Below are positions 42,487-50,655 of a DNA stretch of 64,000 nt, in pieces. The translations under genes and the position numbers were made by a program. The notes beneath the pieces were generated by a model that saw only the letters and a list, made by a program, of their open reading frames with translations, was not told the DNA's origin and searched no databases. The stretch covers positions 496,001-560,000 of the forward strand of contig NZ_SJKA01000004.1 of the NCBI RefSeq assembly GCF_004331435.1, written 5' to 3'. The first letter of the stretch is position 1. Each line of letters opens with the position of its first letter. The DNA comes from Kribbella sindirgiensis. GTDB taxonomy: Bacteria; Actinomycetota; Actinomycetes; Propionibacteriales; Kribbellaceae.

Positions 42487-43365
42487 CTAGTCGATGTTCT
42501 CCAGGTCCTCGAGCAGGGTTGGGTGTCGGGGGTGCCAGTTGAGGGTCTCGCGGGTGTGGGTGCTGGACGAGGGCTGGTCGGCTGCGAAGATCGGGCCGAG
42601 GGGACCGTATGTCGCCTCGGGGACGGACTTGACCGGCAGGCCGAGACGCCGGCCGATGACCGCTGCGATGTCGCGTACGGCGTCACCCTCGTCATCCACC
42701 GCATGCCAGGCGGTTCCGGCCGGCGCGTTCTCCAGCACGAGCCGGAACAGGACAGCCGCGTCGAGCGCATGTACGGCGGGCCAACGCTGCGTGCCGTCAC
42801 CGGGATAGCCGGACACCCCGGTCTGGCGCGCGATCTGCGTGAGCAAGCCGGCAAATCCACCGTCGCCCTGATTGTGAACAGTGCGCGGCATGCGCACAGC
42901 CGCACTCCGGACACCACGCGACGCCAACTCCAGCGTCGCCATGACTGAACGGCCGCGCCCGCCGACCGGCCCGTCGGTCGGCACCGGGTCGGCCTCCGTC
43001 GACGCCCGGCCAGGGACCCACGGCGTACCCGACACCGTAATGAGCGGGCGATCACTGCCCACCAACTCGTCACCCAAGGTCCGCAGCGCGGCACCTTCCT
43101 CGGCAATCCCCGCCGCGAGCGCCTCCGGACTGCTGAAGTCGTTGCTGAAGGCAAGGTGAATCACGCCATCGGACTTGGATGCCCCCGTACGCAGCACATC
43201 CAGATCGGCCAGACCGCCGCGAACGGTTGCAGAACCCGCCTCCCGAAGAGCCGCCTCAGACGACGCGGAACGAGCGAGCGCGAGCACGGAGTGCCCGTTG
43301 TCGAGCAACTCCCGAACGACGGCCGACCCGATCAGCCCGGTACCGCCGGTGATGAAGACCTGCAT
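42487..43365 (-). CDS. SDR-family oxidoreductase under TetR control
   Basis: A 292-aa extended SDR. The ATG at 43365 has GGAG six bases upstream. GGTGLIG at 7-13 binds NAD(P); the middle has VSGTPWVPG and the C-terminal part substrate-binding features (YPGDGTQRWPAVHALDAA). The usual YxxxK is not obvious, so it may be an atypical NAD-dependent epimerase. It diverges from the TetR gene, with two palindromic operators between. Confidence 0.83.
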   Translation of the reverse strand: MQVFITGGTGLIGSAVVRELLDNGHSVLALARSASSEAALREAGSATVRGGLADLDVLRTGASKSDGVIHLAFSNDFSSPEALAAGIAEEGAALRTLGDELVGSDRPLITVSGTPWVPGRASTEADPVPTDGPVGGRGRSVMATLELASRGVRSAAVRMPRTVHNQGDGGFAGLLTQIARQTGVSGYPGDGTQRWPAVHALDAAVLFRLVLENAPAGTAWHAVDDEGDAVRDIAAVIGRRLGLPVKSVPEATYGPLGPIFAADQPSSSTHTRETLNWHPRHPTLLEDLENID

Positions 43366-43379
43366 GAGACGCTCCAATG

Positions 43380-43433
43380 TGATGGGACCTTTGTCCCATC
43401 ACAGTAGCATCCGACGGGACAAAGGTCCCATCA
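43380..43433. promoter_or_regulatory. Twin palindromic operators between SDR and TetR genes
   Basis: Site 1 at 43380-43401 is a perfect 9-4-9 palindrome (tgatgggac-cttt-gtcccatca). Site 2 at about 43412-43433 repeats it with core gggac-aaag-gtccc and a less exact left half. The two lie within 55 bases and flank both start regions, as expected for the adjacent TetR protein repressing both genes. Confidence 0.8.
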
Positions 43434-43447
43434 CCTAGAATGCTCCC

Positions 43448-44023
43448 ATGGCTAGATGGGAACCCGGCGCACGCGATCGACTGGTCCTGGCCGCCGTCGA
43501 CCTCTTCGCCGACCAGGGCTACGACGCGACGACCGTCGCCCAGATCGCCGAACGCGCCGGCGTCACCAAGAGCACCTTCTTCCGCCACTTCCCCGACAAA
43601 CGAGAACTCCTGGTAGCGGGCCAGGAAACCCTCTGCCGCCTCCTCGTCGAAGGCATCACCACGGCCCCCGCTTCAGCAACACCCCTGGAAGCAGTAGCCG
43701 CCGGCCTGGAACGCGCCTCGAACACCATGGGCCCCCTGAACCGAGAACTCGGCCCCCGGCTGAAAGCAGCCATAGCCGCCAGCACAGAACTCCAGGAACG
43801 CGACGCCCTGAAGACCGTAGGCCTGGCCAAAGCCATGACGGACGCCCTGAAAGCAAGAGGCGTCCCAGACCCCGTCGCCCACCTAGCGGCCGAGCTAGGA
43901 GTCCTGGCCTTCAAACAGGGCTACGCCACCTGGACAGCCCTGGAACACGACGACGGAGGCCTGGCCCCGCACACTCTGGTCGCGCTGGAAGATCTGAAAA
44001 CCGCGACCACCTCACTCAGCTGA
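43448..44023 (+). CDS. TetR-family transcriptional repressor
   Basis: A 191-aa regulator. The HTH occupies residues 10-55 (AAVDLFADQGYDATTVAQIAERAGVTKSTFFRHFPDKREL). The C-terminal ligand domain has no recognised effector. It diverges from the SDR gene and almost certainly binds the twin palindromes at 43380-43433. Confidence 0.92.
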   Translation: MARWEPGARDRLVLAAVDLFADQGYDATTVAQIAERAGVTKSTFFRHFPDKRELLVAGQETLCRLLVEGITTAPASATPLEAVAAGLERASNTMGPLNRELGPRLKAAIAASTELQERDALKTVGLAKAMTDALKARGVPDPVAHLAAELGVLAFKQGYATWTALEHDDGGLAPHTLVALEDLKTATTSLS

Positions 44024-44127
44024 GCGCCGGACCTCGACTCGACGCCTGATCCGGTGATCGCTCATACTCGGTGTTCAGGCAGGCTGAGCGATTGTTCGCC
44101 GTGGTTGAACACTGGAGTGAGGGTGCT

Positions 44128-45066
44128 GTGGAGCGTCAGGAGATCGAGACGTTCCTCGTCCTGTGCGAAGAGCTGCACTTCGGACGCACCGCCAAACGCC
44201 TCCGGATCTCGCCGGCCCGCGTCACCCAACTCGTCCAGAAGGTCGAGCGCCGGATCGGCGCGGCCCTGTTCGAGCGGAACACCCGGGGTGTGACTCTCAC
44301 CGACCTGGGGCGGCAGTTCCAGCGCGATCTCGCCCCTGCACACCAGGCGGTCGAGAAGGTCGTCCAACGAACCATCCAGGCTGCCAAGGGGATGGACGGC
44401 GAACTGCGACTGGGCTTCCTCGGTACGGCGAACGGGCGGCACCTGGTCGAGCTCGCGCGACTCTTCGAAGCGCGCCGGTCCGGCACCACCGTGCGTGTGG
44501 TGCTGGAGGCCGAGATCGGCGACCATCTACGGCCGCTGCGAGAAGATCGAGCCGACGTCATCGCCGTACCGCTGCCCGTCCGTGAGGACGGCCTCGTCGT
44601 CGGACCGGTGGTCCTGCGCGAGCGCCTCCTGATGGCGCTACCCGAGGGACACCCGATCGCACTCCGGGGTTACGCAACGCTGGAGGATCTCGCCGACAAC
44701 CCGGTCGTCGTCAGCTCAGGCGACCCTGACTCGTACTGGATCGACTACTTCGTGCCGGCACGGACGCCGTCCGGGCGGCCGATCGAGCGCACGCACCACG
44801 TCGAGAGCCTCCAGGCAGGCGTCGCGCTGGTCATGGCCGGCCAGGGCATCGGCCCGCTGCTCGCGCAGTTCGCGCAGTACAACCAGCATGCCGGGATCGC
44901 CTATGTACCGATCGAGAACGGGCCGCCCGTCGCGTCGGCGCTGATCTGGCGGGCCGACCGCGAAACCGAACTCGTCCGCGAGTTCGCCCGGCTCGCCGAG
45001 GCCCACGGCCCGGTGATCCACGACTGGCCCGCCGCCTCCGAGGAGTCCCGCAGACCGACCGGGTAG
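44128..45066 (+). CDS. LysR-family transcriptional regulator
   Basis: A 312-aa regulator from a GTG at 44128 (ERQEIETFLVLCEELHFGRTAKRLRISPARVTQLVQKVE is the HTH). The effector domain has GELRLGFLGTANGRHL and LLMALPEGHPIAL. The earlier start at 44071 would add 19 residues before the usual family start. It lies upstream of three genes in the same direction and may regulate them. Confidence 0.9.
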   Translation: MERQEIETFLVLCEELHFGRTAKRLRISPARVTQLVQKVERRIGAALFERNTRGVTLTDLGRQFQRDLAPAHQAVEKVVQRTIQAAKGMDGELRLGFLGTANGRHLVELARLFEARRSGTTVRVVLEAEIGDHLRPLREDRADVIAVPLPVREDGLVVGPVVLRERLLMALPEGHPIALRGYATLEDLADNPVVVSSGDPDSYWIDYFVPARTPSGRPIERTHHVESLQAGVALVMAGQGIGPLLAQFAQYNQHAGIAYVPIENGPPVASALIWRADRETELVREFARLAEAHGPVIHDWPAASEESRRPTG

Positions 45067-45225
45067 TGCGGACCTGCGAAACAATCCTTGACCCCCGCTG
45101 AATGCCGAACCGGCCCGCACGCGGGTCTTCAGTGGTGCTGAACATGTGTTGAGCACATCGCCGTTGTCGCTGCATCTTCAGGGCCTCCACAGTGGACCAG
45201 CCATCCGCTGTTTTAAGGAGTCACC

Positions 45226-45597
45226 TTGAGGTCGCTTCCGGTCACTGTCATCACCTTGCTGTGCGCCGCCAGCGTGCTGGTCTTCGGCGTCTGGGCGTAC
45301 TTCGCGCCCGTCAGCTTCATCGACTACGTCAACTACGCGCCGTACAACGAGCATCTGACGCACGACGCGGGTGCCTTCCAGATCGGCATCGGCATCGGCC
45401 TGATCACCGCGCTGCTCTGGAACAACACGCTGGGGGCGGCGCTGGCCGGCTTCGTCGTCGCCAGCGGCCTGCACACCTGGTCGCACTTCACGGACCGCCA
45501 CATCGGCGGGCACGGCACAGACGTGCCGCTGCTCGGCGCCACCACGCTGCTGGGGATCGTGGCTGTCGTTCTCTTGCTGCGGAGGAAGGCCGCATGA
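45226..45597 (+). CDS. Small four-helix membrane protein
   Basis: A 123-aa protein starting with TTG after a perfect AAGGAG. Four hydrophobic segments are visible, with APYNEHLTHDAGAFQIGIGIGL between helices 1 and 2 and SGLHTWSHFTDRHIGGHG between 3 and 4; the latter holds several His. Its stop overlaps the next start (ATGA). It resembles DUF-type membrane proteins found with SDR genes; the function is unknown. Confidence 0.78.
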   Translation: MRSLPVTVITLLCAASVLVFGVWAYFAPVSFIDYVNYAPYNEHLTHDAGAFQIGIGIGLITALLWNNTLGAALAGFVVASGLHTWSHFTDRHIGGHGTDVPLLGATTLLGIVAVVLLLRRKAA

Positions 45598-46493
45598 GAA
45601 TCCTCCTGGCCGGCGCAACCGGCGCCGTCGGAACCCCGCTCACCCGAGCGCTTCTCGAGTCCGGGCACGAGGTCGTGGCTCTCACCCGGTGCCGCGGTGG
45701 CGCACCACCCGGCACCGCCGAACTGGTCGGCGACGCGCTGGATCGCGACCGTCTACTGGCAGCCGTCCGCGGCATGACAGCCGGGGCCGTCATCCACCAG
45801 CTGACTGCGCTGAAGAAGGCCCCGATGCGGCACCGGGACCTGGCGGCGACCAACCGCCTCCGCACCGAGGGGACCGCGAATCTCCTCGCCGCCGCCCGCG
45901 CCCTGGGCGCCCGGCGCTTCGTCACCCAGTCGAACCTTTTCGGCTACGGCTACGGCAATCTCGGGGAACACGTCCACACCGAGACGGACACCTTCGGGCA
46001 GGGCGGGTACGGGCGTTTCGACCAGCACATCGCCGCGTTGCGGTCCACGGAACAGCAGACGTTCCATGCCGAGGGCATCGCCGGCGTCGCCCTGCGGTAC
46101 GGCGCCTTCTACGGTGCCCGAGGTGACCACACCATCGAAATGCTCAAGCAGGGGAAGCTACCGGTCCCGCAGGGCGGCCCGATCTCCTTCATCCACGTCG
46201 AGGATGCCGCCGCCGCGACGGTTGCCGCCCTCGAGCACGGCCGTGGGGGCGAGGCGTACAACATCGTCGACAACGAGCCCGCCCCCTGGCGCGACTTCTT
46301 CCGCACGGCCGCCGCGCATCTCGGCGCGCCGCCGCCGAAGTCGCTGCCCGGCTGGGTGCTCCGGCCGATCCCGCTCCTGCACGCCGTCATGACCGGCTCC
46401 TACCGCCTGTCCAACGCCAAGGCAGCGGCCGAACTCGGCTGGATGCCGTCGATGCCGACGTTCCGCGAAGGCATCGCGGCGATCCGGGCCTGA
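45594..46493 (+). CDS. NAD-dependent epimerase/dehydratase (extended SDR)
   Basis: A 299-aa protein with GATGAVG at about 7-13. Motifs LRYGAFYGARGDHTIEML, FIHVEDAAAATVAAL and YNIVDNEPAPWRDFF are those of NAD(P)H-binding atypical SDRs. The canonical Tyr-x3-Lys is not clear (GRFDQH in its place). It is translationally coupled to the membrane-protein gene and precedes the FAD oxidoreductase. Confidence 0.85.
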   Translation: MRILLAGATGAVGTPLTRALLESGHEVVALTRCRGGAPPGTAELVGDALDRDRLLAAVRGMTAGAVIHQLTALKKAPMRHRDLAATNRLRTEGTANLLAAARALGARRFVTQSNLFGYGYGNLGEHVHTETDTFGQGGYGRFDQHIAALRSTEQQTFHAEGIAGVALRYGAFYGARGDHTIEMLKQGKLPVPQGGPISFIHVEDAAAATVAALEHGRGGEAYNIVDNEPAPWRDFFRTAAAHLGAPPPKSLPGWVLRPIPLLHAVMTGSYRLSNAKAAAELGWMPSMPTFREGIAAIRA

Positions 46494-46527
46494 TCTCTCC
46501 TCCCCTGAGCTCCATCAACGAACGGAC

Positions 46528-47679
46528 ATGGAAATGAAGCACCGCATCGTCGTCCTCGGCGCCGGCTACACCGGCATGATGGCCACCCACGGCATCGCGC
46601 GCCGCACCAGGAACACCGACGTCACACTTGTCAACCCGACCGACGTCTTCAACGAGCGCCTCCGTCAGCACCAGGTCGCGGTCGGCCAGGAACTCGCCGT
46701 CCACCGCATCCCCGACCTGGTCGCGCCGGCCGGCGCCGCCTTCGTTCAGGGCCGCGCGGCCCGGATCGACGTCGTCAGCCGGAGCGTGGTCCTCGACGAC
46801 GGCCAGAAACTCACGTACGACCATCTGGTGTACGCGATCGGCAGTACGACCCCGCGTGTCGAGCACGCCTTCACCATCGACGACCCGGCGCTCGCGCAGG
46901 CCCTGCGAAGCAACGCCGAGGGCGTCCTCGCTGTCTGCGGCGCGGGCCTCACCGGCATCGAAGCGGCCGCCGAGGCCGCCGAGGCGTACCCCCGCATGCA
47001 AGTGGTGCTGCTCAGCCGCGGCGAGCCGGGATCGATGATGGGTTCGAAGGCGCGCAGCTACCTGATGAACACACTCGATCGTCTCGGCGTCGAAGTCCGC
47101 ACCGGGGTGACGGTGACCCGGGTCCTCCCGGGCGCAGTCGAACTCGACGGCGGCGGACGCATCCTGACCGACGTGACGTTGTGGACGACGGGAGTCGTCC
47201 ATGCCCGCCTCGCCGCAGAAGCCGGGATCGCCGTCGACGACGCCGGCCGGGTCACGGTCGACACCGCCCTGCGCTCGGTCTCGCATCCCGAGGTGTTCGC
47301 GGTCGGCGATGCGGCGGCGATCCGCCAGGCCTACGGGACCATCCACGGGACCTGCCAGAGCGGCATCCCCACGGGCGCGCACACGGCCGAGTCGATCGCC
47401 CGGATCCTGCGCGGCAAGGACCCCCGTCCGTTCCGCTTCGGGTACATCCATCAGCCGGTGTCGTTGGGTCGCAAGGATGCCGTCATCCAGTTCACCAACC
47501 CCGACGACACCCCCAGCCGCTGGTATCTCAAGGGCCGGGCCGCGATCGCCTACAAGGAGGCGGTCAGCTCCAGTCCCCTCAAGTTCTACCGGTCGAAGAC
47601 CGCCATCCCCTCAGCCATCACCAAGCGAACCGGCGGACGCCACAACCGCCCCACCCCCGAAGCAGCCCTAACAACCTAA
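46528..47679 (+). CDS. FAD/NAD(P)-binding oxidoreductase, NDH-2 like
   Basis: A 383-aa two-dinucleotide-binding-domain flavoprotein. The FAD site is VLGAGYTGMM at 9-18, the NAD(P) site VCGAGLTGIEAA at about 136-147, and the second FAD contact EVFAVGDAAAI. It resembles type II NADH dehydrogenases and ferredoxin reductases but has no clear C-terminal membrane helix. A second start six bases on (MKHRIV) is possible. Last gene of the LysR-linked group. Confidence 0.87.
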   Translation: MEMKHRIVVLGAGYTGMMATHGIARRTRNTDVTLVNPTDVFNERLRQHQVAVGQELAVHRIPDLVAPAGAAFVQGRAARIDVVSRSVVLDDGQKLTYDHLVYAIGSTTPRVEHAFTIDDPALAQALRSNAEGVLAVCGAGLTGIEAAAEAAEAYPRMQVVLLSRGEPGSMMGSKARSYLMNTLDRLGVEVRTGVTVTRVLPGAVELDGGGRILTDVTLWTTGVVHARLAAEAGIAVDDAGRVTVDTALRSVSHPEVFAVGDAAAIRQAYGTIHGTCQSGIPTGAHTAESIARILRGKDPRPFRFGYIHQPVSLGRKDAVIQFTNPDDTPSRWYLKGRAAIAYKEAVSSSPLKFYRSKTAIPSAITKRTGGRHNRPTPEAALTT

Positions 47680-47699
47680 GAGCAGCAACCACAGCAAAC

Positions 47700-47870
47700 C
47701 CCAACCCCACAGCCGAGCCAACCGCCAACCCAGCCACGGGAGCCGAACTGACCGCCAAACCCACCCCCCGCAGCCAAGCTGACCATCAAACCCAGCCACC
47801 GCAGCCAAGCTGACCATCAAACCCAGCCACCGCAGCCAAGCTGACCACCAAACCCAGCCACCGGAGCCGA
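47700..47870. repeat. Tandem repeat, 31-bp period
   Basis: The block gcagccaagctgaccatcaa plus eleven further bases recurs at a 31-base period (gcagcc at 47770, 47801 and 47832), with degenerate copies on both sides from about 47709 to 47870. It fills most of the 323-base gap between the FAD oxidoreductase and the tRNA gene. There are no unique spacers, so it is not CRISPR. The remainder up to 48002 holds no supported feature. Confidence 0.8.
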
Positions 47871-48002
47871 GCGAAGCGAAGGCGCAAGGGGGTGCGGGTG
47901 GCGGAGCCCCCGCCGCGCGGCAAGCGAAGCGCAGCCGCACAAATGACGAAGGCGAGGCGGTCAGCGCAGGTTCTGCGCGACACACCTCGCCCATCGGCTT
48001 CG

Positions 48003-48075
48003 TGGAGCTGAGGGGATTCGAACCCCTGGCCTCTTCGTTGCGAACGAAGCGCGCTACCAACTGCGCCACAGCCCC
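48003..48075 (-). tRNA. tRNA-Ala (anticodon CGC)
   Basis: Reading the minus strand gives a 73-base cloverleaf. The acceptor arm GGGGCTG pairs with CAGCTCC (one G-U), the D-loop is AGTTGGTAG, the anticodon stem CTTCG/CGAAG encloses TTCGCAA (anticodon CGC, codon GCG), and the T-arm is AGGGGTTCGAATCCCCT. The discriminator base is A and CCA is not encoded. The G3-U70 pair is the alanine identity element. Confidence 0.97.
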
Positions 48076-48148
48076 AAAGCTGGTCGTCTGGTTTCCCTGG
48101 CGACCGCGAAACTCTAACACGGACGGGCCCGCAGACTAAAACCGGTTA

Positions 48149-48943
48149 TCAGTCGCCGACGGCGCGCTTCACCTCGACCTCTTCGGCCGGCTGGGGGGCC
48201 GGTGCTTCGGTGGGGGCGGGCTTCTCGGACGGGTCCGTCGTGCGGGCGCTGGAGAAGACTTCGTCGTCGGTGAGGGAGATCGTCCGGACCGTGCGGTCGG
48301 GCGCCTTCTCCTTCATGACGTACGTCGGCAGCGTGACCGGCACCGGGTCCCACAGGCCGTCGGCGGCCGGCTTGTCGGCCTTCGCCGCGGCGGGCTTCGG
48401 GGCAGGCTCGGCGGGGAGCTTGACCTCGATGGTCATCTCCTCGTCGGGCGACGGCCCGGGCTTGCCGGCCGGGCCGCGGTCGTGGCGGGCCTGGGCGCGG
48501 GCACGACGTTCGGCGGCGGTCTGCATCCGCGTGCGGGCCTGCCGGCGCAGTTGCACCCGGGTGAGGACGACGAAGCCGGCGATCAACGTGCCGGGGATCG
48601 CGACCGTCCACCACGGCAGCATCGCCAGACCGGCGAGCGCCACGACGGACAGCAGCGAAAGGGTCAGGATCGACAGCACCCGCCGACGGCGCATGGCGGC
48701 CACCCGGCGGGCTCGGTTGGGAACGTACCGCTTGGGTGGCGACGAGTCGTCGGCGACGGTGGTCCCGGCCGGACGTACGACGTACCGCGTCCGCGACGGG
48801 TCGCGGGACAGCACGCGCGCCTCGTCGGACGACGGCACGACCGGACGGCGCCGCGCTTCTTCGCCCCGCTTCAGCCACATCGGGACGAGGTAGGCGGCCC
48901 ACGCGGCGACGATCGCCACATAGATCAGCCCTGTCGTCCCCAT
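48149..48943 (-). CDS. sepX: SepX/GlpR-like actinobacterial divisome membrane protein
   Basis: A 264-aa protein. An N-terminal helix (TGLIYVAIVAAWAAYLVPMW) is followed by a cytosolic linker, two hydrophobic segments at about 88-125, then a long charged Pro/Ala tail. This arrangement and the start MGTTGLIYVAIVAAWAAYLV fit the SepX (formerly GlpR) family, which supports Z-ring function in Streptomyces. Its neighbours (RimJ-like, mog, moaC, moeA, UDPGP) are those seen around sepX in other actinobacteria. Confidence 0.8.
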   Translation of the reverse strand: MGTTGLIYVAIVAAWAAYLVPMWLKRGEEARRRPVVPSSDEARVLSRDPSRTRYVVRPAGTTVADDSSPPKRYVPNRARRVAAMRRRRVLSILTLSLLSVVALAGLAMLPWWTVAIPGTLIAGFVVLTRVQLRRQARTRMQTAAERRARAQARHDRGPAGKPGPSPDEEMTIEVKLPAEPAPKPAAAKADKPAADGLWDPVPVTLPTYVMKEKAPDRTVRTISLTDDEVFSSARTTDPSEKPAPTEAPAPQPAEEVEVKRAVGD

Positions 48944-49040
48944 GCGACGACGCTAAGGTGCGGATAGGGCCAGATGAGGTACGTGGGACGGTGTGTCGCA
49001 AGAAGACTCGTGTGACTGATGTGAATAGCACGCACCGTAG

Positions 49041-49658
49041 TCAGCTCAGTCGCGCTACGAGACCGGGTCCGACCTCTTCGACGTTGAGCGCGAAGATCCG
49101 GTGGTCGCGCCAGTCGCCGTCGATGTGCAGGAACCGCGGCCGTTCGCCTTCGAACCGGAAGCCGAGCTTCTCGACGACGCGCAGACTTGCCTTGTTCTCC
49201 GGGCGGATCGCCACTTCGATCCTGTGCAGGCCAAGGGTGAACCAGCAGTGGTCGGCGGCCATCGCGACGGCCGTGGGCACGATGCCGCGACCGGCGTACT
49301 GCTCATCGACCCAGTAGCCGAGGTTCGCCCAGCGCGCCGATCCGTAGGTGATTCCGGACACGGTGAGCTGCCCGACCAGCGGCCACTTCGAGCGTGCGCC
49401 GGCGCCGGCCGCACCGCCGTACGTGATGACGAACGGCAGCATCCGCCCGTAGCGCGCCTGCCGGTTCCAGTCGCGTGCCATCGCGCGGAACGTCCGCGCG
49501 CCGTCGTCCGCACCGGGTGGCTGGGTCGCGTCCCAAGGTCGCAGCCAACTGACGTTCCGCTGGCGCGCGGCGGCCCACTCGCTTCCGTCGCCGGCCCGCA
49601 GCGGCCGCAGTCCGACCTGCCCGTGCTTCAGCTCCACAGGCCATTGGACGACCGCCAT
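49041..49658 (-). CDS. RimJ/RimL-type GNAT N-acetyltransferase
   Basis: A 205-aa acetyltransferase with V-x-x-x-x-x-G-R/Q motif YWVDEQYAGRGIVPTAVAM (acetyl-CoA site) and GLHRIEVAIRPENKASLRVVEKLGFRFEGE, the RimJ/RimL signature. Substrates of this subfamily are protein N-termini, mainly ribosomal proteins. Its start overlaps the mog stop by one base (TGATG). Confidence 0.9.
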   Translation of the reverse strand: MAVVQWPVELKHGQVGLRPLRAGDGSEWAAARQRNVSWLRPWDATQPPGADDGARTFRAMARDWNRQARYGRMLPFVITYGGAAGAGARSKWPLVGQLTVSGITYGSARWANLGYWVDEQYAGRGIVPTAVAMAADHCWFTLGLHRIEVAIRPENKASLRVVEKLGFRFEGERPRFLHIDGDWRDHRIFALNVEEVGPGLVARLS

Positions 49659-50146
49659 CAGTCGACGTCCGTCCGCACGTGATCGCCCCCGTGCAGCTGG
49701 TCGACCGCATGCCGCAGGATCGGTTCGAGAACGTCGAGTCCGTCCTTCACGCCGCCGCGCGAACCGGGCAGGTTGACGATGAGCGTCCGGCCCGCGACAC
49801 CGGCCACCCCGCGGGACAGCGCGGCTGTCGGCACGCCTTTCGCCAGGCCGTACGCCCGGATGGCTTCGGCGATTCCCGGCGCGGGTCTCTCGATCAGGCT
49901 GTCGGTCTGCTCGGGCGTCTCGTCGGTCGGCGACAGGCCGGTCCCGCCGGTCGTCAGGACCACGTCGTACGACGCGTCGATCGCCGCCTCCAACGCGGCG
50001 CCGACCGGGTCACCGTCCGGCACGACCTGCGGACCGGACACCTCGAATCCCCATTCGGCCAGGCGCGACGCGATCAGCGGACCTGTGGTGTCGGTGTAGA
50101 CGCCGGCGGCCGCACGGTTCGAGACGCTGACGACGAGAGCTCTCAC
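49658..50146 (-). CDS. mog: Molybdopterin adenylyltransferase-like MogA/MoaB
   Basis: A 162-aa protein. The family motifs VLTTGGTGLSPTDETPE and IVNLPGSRGGVKDGLD bind molybdopterin and form the adenylylation site. The GTG start overlaps the moaC stop (GTGA). Works between MoaC-derived molybdopterin and MoeA in molybdenum cofactor synthesis. Confidence 0.93.
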   Translation of the reverse strand: MRALVVSVSNRAAAGVYTDTTGPLIASRLAEWGFEVSGPQVVPDGDPVGAALEAAIDASYDVVLTTGGTGLSPTDETPEQTDSLIERPAPGIAEAIRAYGLAKGVPTAALSRGVAGVAGRTLIVNLPGSRGGVKDGLDVLEPILRHAVDQLHGGDHVRTDVD

Positions 50147-50655
50147 GGCCGCTCCCAGTGCCCGGTCTTACCGCCCTCTTTCAGCTCCACCCGTACGTCG
50201 GTCAGCACCGCGGCCGGATCCAGCGCCTTCACCATGTCGATCACGGCCAGACCGGCGACTGCGACCGCGGTCAGGGCCTCCATCTCGACACCGGTCCGGT
50301 CGGTGGTCTTCACCTGCGCCTGGATCAGTACGGCGTCGTCCGCGACCTCGAGGTCCACCTTGGCGCCGGTGATCGCGATCGGATGGCACAGCGGAACCAG
50401 GTCCGGTGTCCGCTTCGCGCCCATGATCCCGGCGATCCGGGCGACGCCGAGCGCGTCCCCCTTCGGTACGCCGTCACCGCGCAACGCCGCCACCACCTCG
50501 GCCGAGACCAGAACCTTGCCGCTGGCAACGGCTCGCCGGACCGTGGTGTCCTTCGCGGACACGTCCACCATCCGCGCGGCCCCGGTCTCGTCGACGTGCG
50601 TCAGCCCGCCGGCTCCCGGCGTACCGGCGGTCGTCGCCCCCGGGTCTTGCGTCAT
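50143..50655 (-). CDS. moaC: Cyclic pyranopterin monophosphate synthase MoaC
   Basis: A 170-aa enzyme for the second half of cPMP formation. Signatures are DLVPLCHPIAITGAKVDLE, GVEMEALTAV and IDMVKALD (catalytic Lys). Full length with a short N-terminal extension. Coupled on both sides: its start overlaps the moeA stop by four bases and its stop the mog start. Confidence 0.96.
   Translation of the reverse strand: MTQDPGATTAGTPGAGGLTHVDETGAARMVDVSAKDTTVRRAVASGKVLVSAEVVAALRGDGVPKGDALGVARIAGIMGAKRTPDLVPLCHPIAITGAKVDLEVADDAVLIQAQVKTTDRTGVEMEALTAVAVAGLAVIDMVKALDPAAVLTDVRVELKEGGKTGHWERP

Noticed and set aside
47700..47870. Possible CRISPR array
   Set aside because: The 31-bp units follow each other directly without unique spacers, and no cas genes are present.
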